64,000 bases of DNA from Aureibaculum flavum (GTDB lineage: Bacteria > Bacteroidota > Bacteroidia > Flavobacteriales > Flavobacteriaceae), in assembly GCF_016406085.1 (NCBI RefSeq), contig NZ_JAEHFJ010000001.1, positions 372,001 through 436,000 on the forward strand, read 5' to 3'. The notes under the pieces were generated by a model. The model searched no databases. It saw nothing but the letters and a program-made list of their open reading frames with translations, and had not been told where the DNA came from. The position numbers and the translations under genes were made by a program. This document shows positions 61,108 through 64,000 of this stretch, in pieces (position 1 is the stretch's first letter; every line of letters begins with the position of its first letter).

Positions 61108-63555
61108 CTAATAATTATCTACATCTACATTAAACCGTATTGGTCTATAATTAGGTATAGACTGAAAGCTATTCTTAATTTTTTGTATTACCGCTTTTGA
61201 TAAGTTTATCGATTTATCTTGGGGTAACTTAATTAGAATAGTTTTAATATGTTGATTTCTAATTCTTGAAATGGCAGGACTCGTAGGCCCTAAAATATTA
61301 GTCCCAAACGTATTATATAAAGACGTATACAACCAATCGGCTCCTGAAGTTACTTTGATATAATCTCTATGCTTTAATGTAATTTTAACCATCCGTAATA
61401 TGGGTGGATACTTGTATTGATGACGTTCGTACAATTGTTCTTTGTACATCGTAGCATAATCATTGGTTGTAACTTGTTGTAATATTTGATGATACGGGTT
61501 AAACGTTTGTATGGCTACTTTACCTCTTTTTTTGGCTCGCCCTGCCCTACCCGATACTTGTAATAACATTTGAAAACTCTTTTCATGTGCTCTGAAATCT
61601 GGAAAATTGAGCATATTATCAGCATTTAATACACCAACTAGCGAAACATTATCAAAATCTAAGCCTTTTGAAAGCATTTGTGTCCCCACTAAAATATCAA
61701 TTTCACGAGATTGAAATGCTTCAATAATTTTATGATAACCATATTTACCACGTGTGGTATCCAAATCCATTCTCCCAATTTTATGATTAGGGAATAATTC
61801 TTGTAATTCCAATTCAATCTGCTCTGTACCAAAACCTTTAGTATCTAAACTCGGATTTCCACAAGCTGAACATATTTTAGGTAACGGCTTGTGATATCCA
61901 CAATAATGACATTTTAATTCGCCACGCAATTTATGGTAGGTTAAACTGACATCGCAATTAGGGCATTGGGGAGAAACACCGCATGATTTACACTCTACTA
62001 TTGGTGAATATCCACGTCGGTTTTGAAATAATATAATCTGTTCTTTTTCATCTAAAGCTTCATTTATCAGCACCATAAGTCGTTCAGAAAAATGCTTGGT
62101 CATTCGTTTTTTACGGTACCCTTCTTTAATATCTACCAATTCAATTTCTGGCAATAAAACATTCCCAAAACGACGGTTGAGTTCTACCAAACCATACTTC
62201 TTTTGTTCTGCATTGTAATAACTCTCTAAAGATGGAGTGGCACTTCCTAAAAGTACTTTCGCTTTATGCAAATTGGCCAATACAATGGCTGCATCTCGTG
62301 CATGATAACGTGGTGCAGGATCAAATTGTTTGTACGAAGTTTCATGTTCTTCATCTACAATGATTAATCCCAATTCTGAAAATGGCAAGAATATAGAAGA
62401 TCTAGCACCTAAAATTAACTGTGCTTTATCTGATTTGTTTAAAACATTATTCCACACTTCCACCCTTTCGTTTAACGAATATTTAGAGTGAAATACGGCA
62501 ATTTTATTTCCGAAATATTTCTGTAAGCGATCAATTAACTGCGTAGTCAATGCAATTTCTGGTACTAAATACAATACTTGTTTACCTTGCTTTAATACTT
62601 GGTCAATTAATTTTACATAGATTTCCGTTTTACCACTTGACGTGATACCATGTAATAAAACAACTTCATTTTTCTCAAAACTTGTATTGAGGTCATTATA
62701 GCATTCTTCCTGAAATTCAGATAATTCCTTAAAACTATCGGTAGCTTCTTGAAAGTTAACACGATCCGTTTGAATCGTATAAACTTCAAAAACTTCTTTT
62801 TCAACCAACGCTTTTATAACCGCAGGTGATACTTTACTTACCTCTTTCAGTTGCTTCTGCTTTATTGGTTTTTTAGTAGCTCCATGTAATGAAAAATATG
62901 TCATTACGGCATTGCGTTGTTGATTGGCTCTGCTTAGCTCCTCTAGTAATTCCCCTAATGCTACTTGATCAATATACCGTTCATTTAAGCGGATATACTT
63001 TATTAATTTAGGTGTGTATTGCTCTATTATTTCTTCCTGTAAAACAATTGCTTTTTTCTTGAGTAAATTATTTAAAATGGGTAAAACACGCTTTTTATCT
63101 AAAATAGCACTAATTTTCTGAATAGGTAACACCTCTTGATGCTCTAACGCCTCTATGATTAAAAATTCATCATCCGTTAAGGAAGATTCAGAAGTAAATT
63201 CTTTATTTTTTATAACCTGTGTTTCACTTTCTAATAAAAATGTTGATGGTAATGCAGAACGCAATACTTCACCTAAAGAACACATATAATAATTAGCTAT
63301 CCATTGCCAATGTTTCAATTGTTTTTTTGTAATAATTGGACGCTCATCTAAAATTTGAAAAATATCCTTGGCCTGATAAGCCGTAGGTTCCTTTTGATGG
63401 ACTTCTGCCACTATAGCCGTATATATTTTTGATTTTCCGAAAGGTACAGCCACACGCATTCCTGGTTCTAAAAAATCTTTTTCAGCCTCTGTTATACTAT
63501 ACGTAAAGAGTTGCTGTAAAGGTATTGGTAATATGACGTTTACGAAGTTGTTCAA
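61108..63555 (-). CDS. priA: PriA, primosomal replication restart helicase
   Basis: An 815-residue superfamily 2 DNA helicase. The N-terminal DNA-binding domain (FVNVILPIPLQQLFTYSITE) is followed by Walker A LLHGITSSGKTEIYVKLIDQ near 303, LIIVDEEHETSYKQFDPAPR near 398 (the DEEH motif), LGSATPSLES and two zinc-binding cysteine clusters (CKSCGVSPQCPNCDVS...CHYCGYHKPLPKICSACGN, residues 520-570). ILVGTQMLSKGLDFDNVSLV near 628 is motif V and VSGRAGRAKKRGKV is motif VI. PriA restarts stalled replication forks. Length and all motifs are complete. Confidence 0.97.
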   Translation of the reverse strand: MNNFVNVILPIPLQQLFTYSITEAEKDFLEPGMRVAVPFGKSKIYTAIVAEVHQKEPTAYQAKDIFQILDERPIITKKQLKHWQWIANYYMCSLGEVLRSALPSTFLLESETQVIKNKEFTSESSLTDDEFLIIEALEHQEVLPIQKISAILDKKRVLPILNNLLKKKAIVLQEEIIEQYTPKLIKYIRLNERYIDQVALGELLEELSRANQQRNAVMTYFSLHGATKKPIKQKQLKEVSKVSPAVIKALVEKEVFEVYTIQTDRVNFQEATDSFKELSEFQEECYNDLNTSFEKNEVVLLHGITSSGKTEIYVKLIDQVLKQGKQVLYLVPEIALTTQLIDRLQKYFGNKIAVFHSKYSLNERVEVWNNVLNKSDKAQLILGARSSIFLPFSELGLIIVDEEHETSYKQFDPAPRYHARDAAIVLANLHKAKVLLGSATPSLESYYNAEQKKYGLVELNRRFGNVLLPEIELVDIKEGYRKKRMTKHFSERLMVLINEALDEKEQIILFQNRRGYSPIVECKSCGVSPQCPNCDVSLTYHKLRGELKCHYCGYHKPLPKICSACGNPSLDTKGFGTEQIELELQELFPNHKIGRMDLDTTRGKYGYHKIIEAFQSREIDILVGTQMLSKGLDFDNVSLVGVLNADNMLNFPDFRAHEKSFQMLLQVSGRAGRAKKRGKVAIQTFNPYHQILQQVTTNDYATMYKEQLYERHQYKYPPILRMVKITLKHRDYIKVTSGADWLYTSLYNTFGTNILGPTSPAISRIRNQHIKTILIKLPQDKSINLSKAVIQKIKNSFQSIPNYRPIRFNVDVDNY

Positions 63556-63619
63556 AAATGTTTGTGGTTTTACTGTTTGTTATTATGTTTTGTAAATTAA
63601 TTTTGGGTATTCATATTTG

Positions 63620-63740
63620 TGAATGTCACCTTGAGCGGAGTTGAGCAGTTAACCTTTTAATATCAAAACCTACCAACCACAAAAAGCAAAGTTAAAATTT
63701 TAATTCTTAGAAAATTGTTCTCGATACAATTTTCTTCTGG
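63620..63740 (+). repeat. Remnants of the flavobacterial intergenic repeat
   Basis: The gene-free stretch 63556-63864 contains GTCACCTTGAGCGGAGTTGA (63624-63643) and GTTCTCGATACAATTTTCTT (63717-63736), partial and inverted copies of the element at 39461-39690. No other feature is seen there. Confidence 0.55.
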
Positions 63741-63864
63741 TAGCATTTAGAGTAAAACTATCGATCCCAACAAATAATTGTGTTTAAACATGGAAGTATA
63801 AAGATTATGTGTTTCTTTATTTTTTGTATATTTAAAGACATTAAATCGCTTTAAATCACTAATT

Positions 63865-64000
63865 ATGAAGAATATAAAAAAAGAAGATATTAATCAAGAA
63901 GTTTTTGATTTGTACGATAGTTATGTACATAGTAAGATTGACCGACGAAATTTCATGAATAAGCTTTCAGTTTATGCTGTAGGTGGATTAACCCTTCCTT
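63865..64000 (+). CDS. Dienelactone-hydrolase-family protein, N-terminus only (partial)
   Basis: The frame from the ATG at 63865 runs open to the window edge (45 residues visible). It begins MKNIKKEDINQEVFDLYDSY and then VHSKIDRRNFMNKLSVYAVG, followed by GLTLP. The RR-x-F-M element followed by a hydrophobic stretch looks like a twin-arginine or exported-protein start, and the same N-terminus is familiar from flavobacterial dienelactone hydrolases. The catalytic part lies outside the window, so the family is a moderate inference. Upstream is an AT-rich leader. Confidence 0.55.
   Translation, partial: MKNIKKEDINQEVFDLYDSYVHSKIDRRNFMNKLSVYAVGGLTLP

Overview
The window comes from an AT-rich member of the Bacteroidetes, most likely a marine Flavobacteriaceae. 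Support: NosL/NosD/NosF/NosY of the Bacteroidetes type, a fused CcoN-CcoO oxidase with a one-heme CcoP, SusC-style TonB receptors with a carboxypeptidase-like N-terminal domain, a SecB-like protein ending in an RGTF...LPVVNP motif, and promoters of the Bacteroidetes form (-7 TAnnTTTG).

Layout. 1-3.4 kb: the distal part of a nitrous-oxide-reductase accessory cluster (nosL end, cupin, nosD, nosF, nosY). 3.5-5.3 kb: a 602-residue protein that looks like a nitronate-monooxygenase/FMN barrel, behind an FNR-like site. 5.4-8.0 kb: nadA-nadB. 8.2-10.3 kb: a PLP decarboxylase and a lipoprotein. 10.3-17.0 kb: an accessory region in which single genes or small toxin-antitoxin operons alternate with repeated intercassette DNA. 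It holds a split HipA-type system (HipBST-like), an ankyrin protein, two orphan genes, and a three-gene toxin-antitoxin-SecB chaperone (TAC) module. At least three units are bounded by their own complementary sequences, as integron cassettes are, but no integrase is in the window. 17.3-22.8 kb: a GT4 glycosyltransferase and a 1397-residue glycosyltransferase/phosphodiester-glycosidase fusion. 23-28 kb: dus, an aldehyde dehydrogenase and a GH3 glycosidase. 28-37.3 kb: the full cbb3 oxidase set (ccoI, S, NO, Q, P, G, H and a TauE/SafE-like protein) with a divergent Crp/Fnr regulator. 37-45 kb: trmH, sirtuin, small proteins, a TonB receptor, and rpsF-rpsR-rplI. 45-53 kb: fatty acid hydroxylase, TonB receptor, serine hydrolase, cupin, and a cobalamin-riboswitch-controlled lipoprotein resembling BtuG. 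53.5-57 kb: a 1159-residue protein, possibly a PPi-type PEP carboxykinase, with a 26-bp perfect palindrome over its promoter. 57.3-61.1 kb: tetR divergent from sulP, beta-carbonic anhydrase and a DUF2490 protein. 61-64 kb: priA and the start of a dienelactone-hydrolase-like gene.

How it works together. A common 16-bp site, CATGAY-N4-RTCATG-like, lies 29.5-30.5 bp upstream of a -7 element in front of the 602-residue gene, ccoS and ccoI. It also overlaps the promoter of the Crp/Fnr gene itself. This suggests one microaerobic/anaerobic regulon joining high-affinity oxygen respiration with the protein beside the nos genes. All functional statements are from motif recognition by eye; no database search was run.
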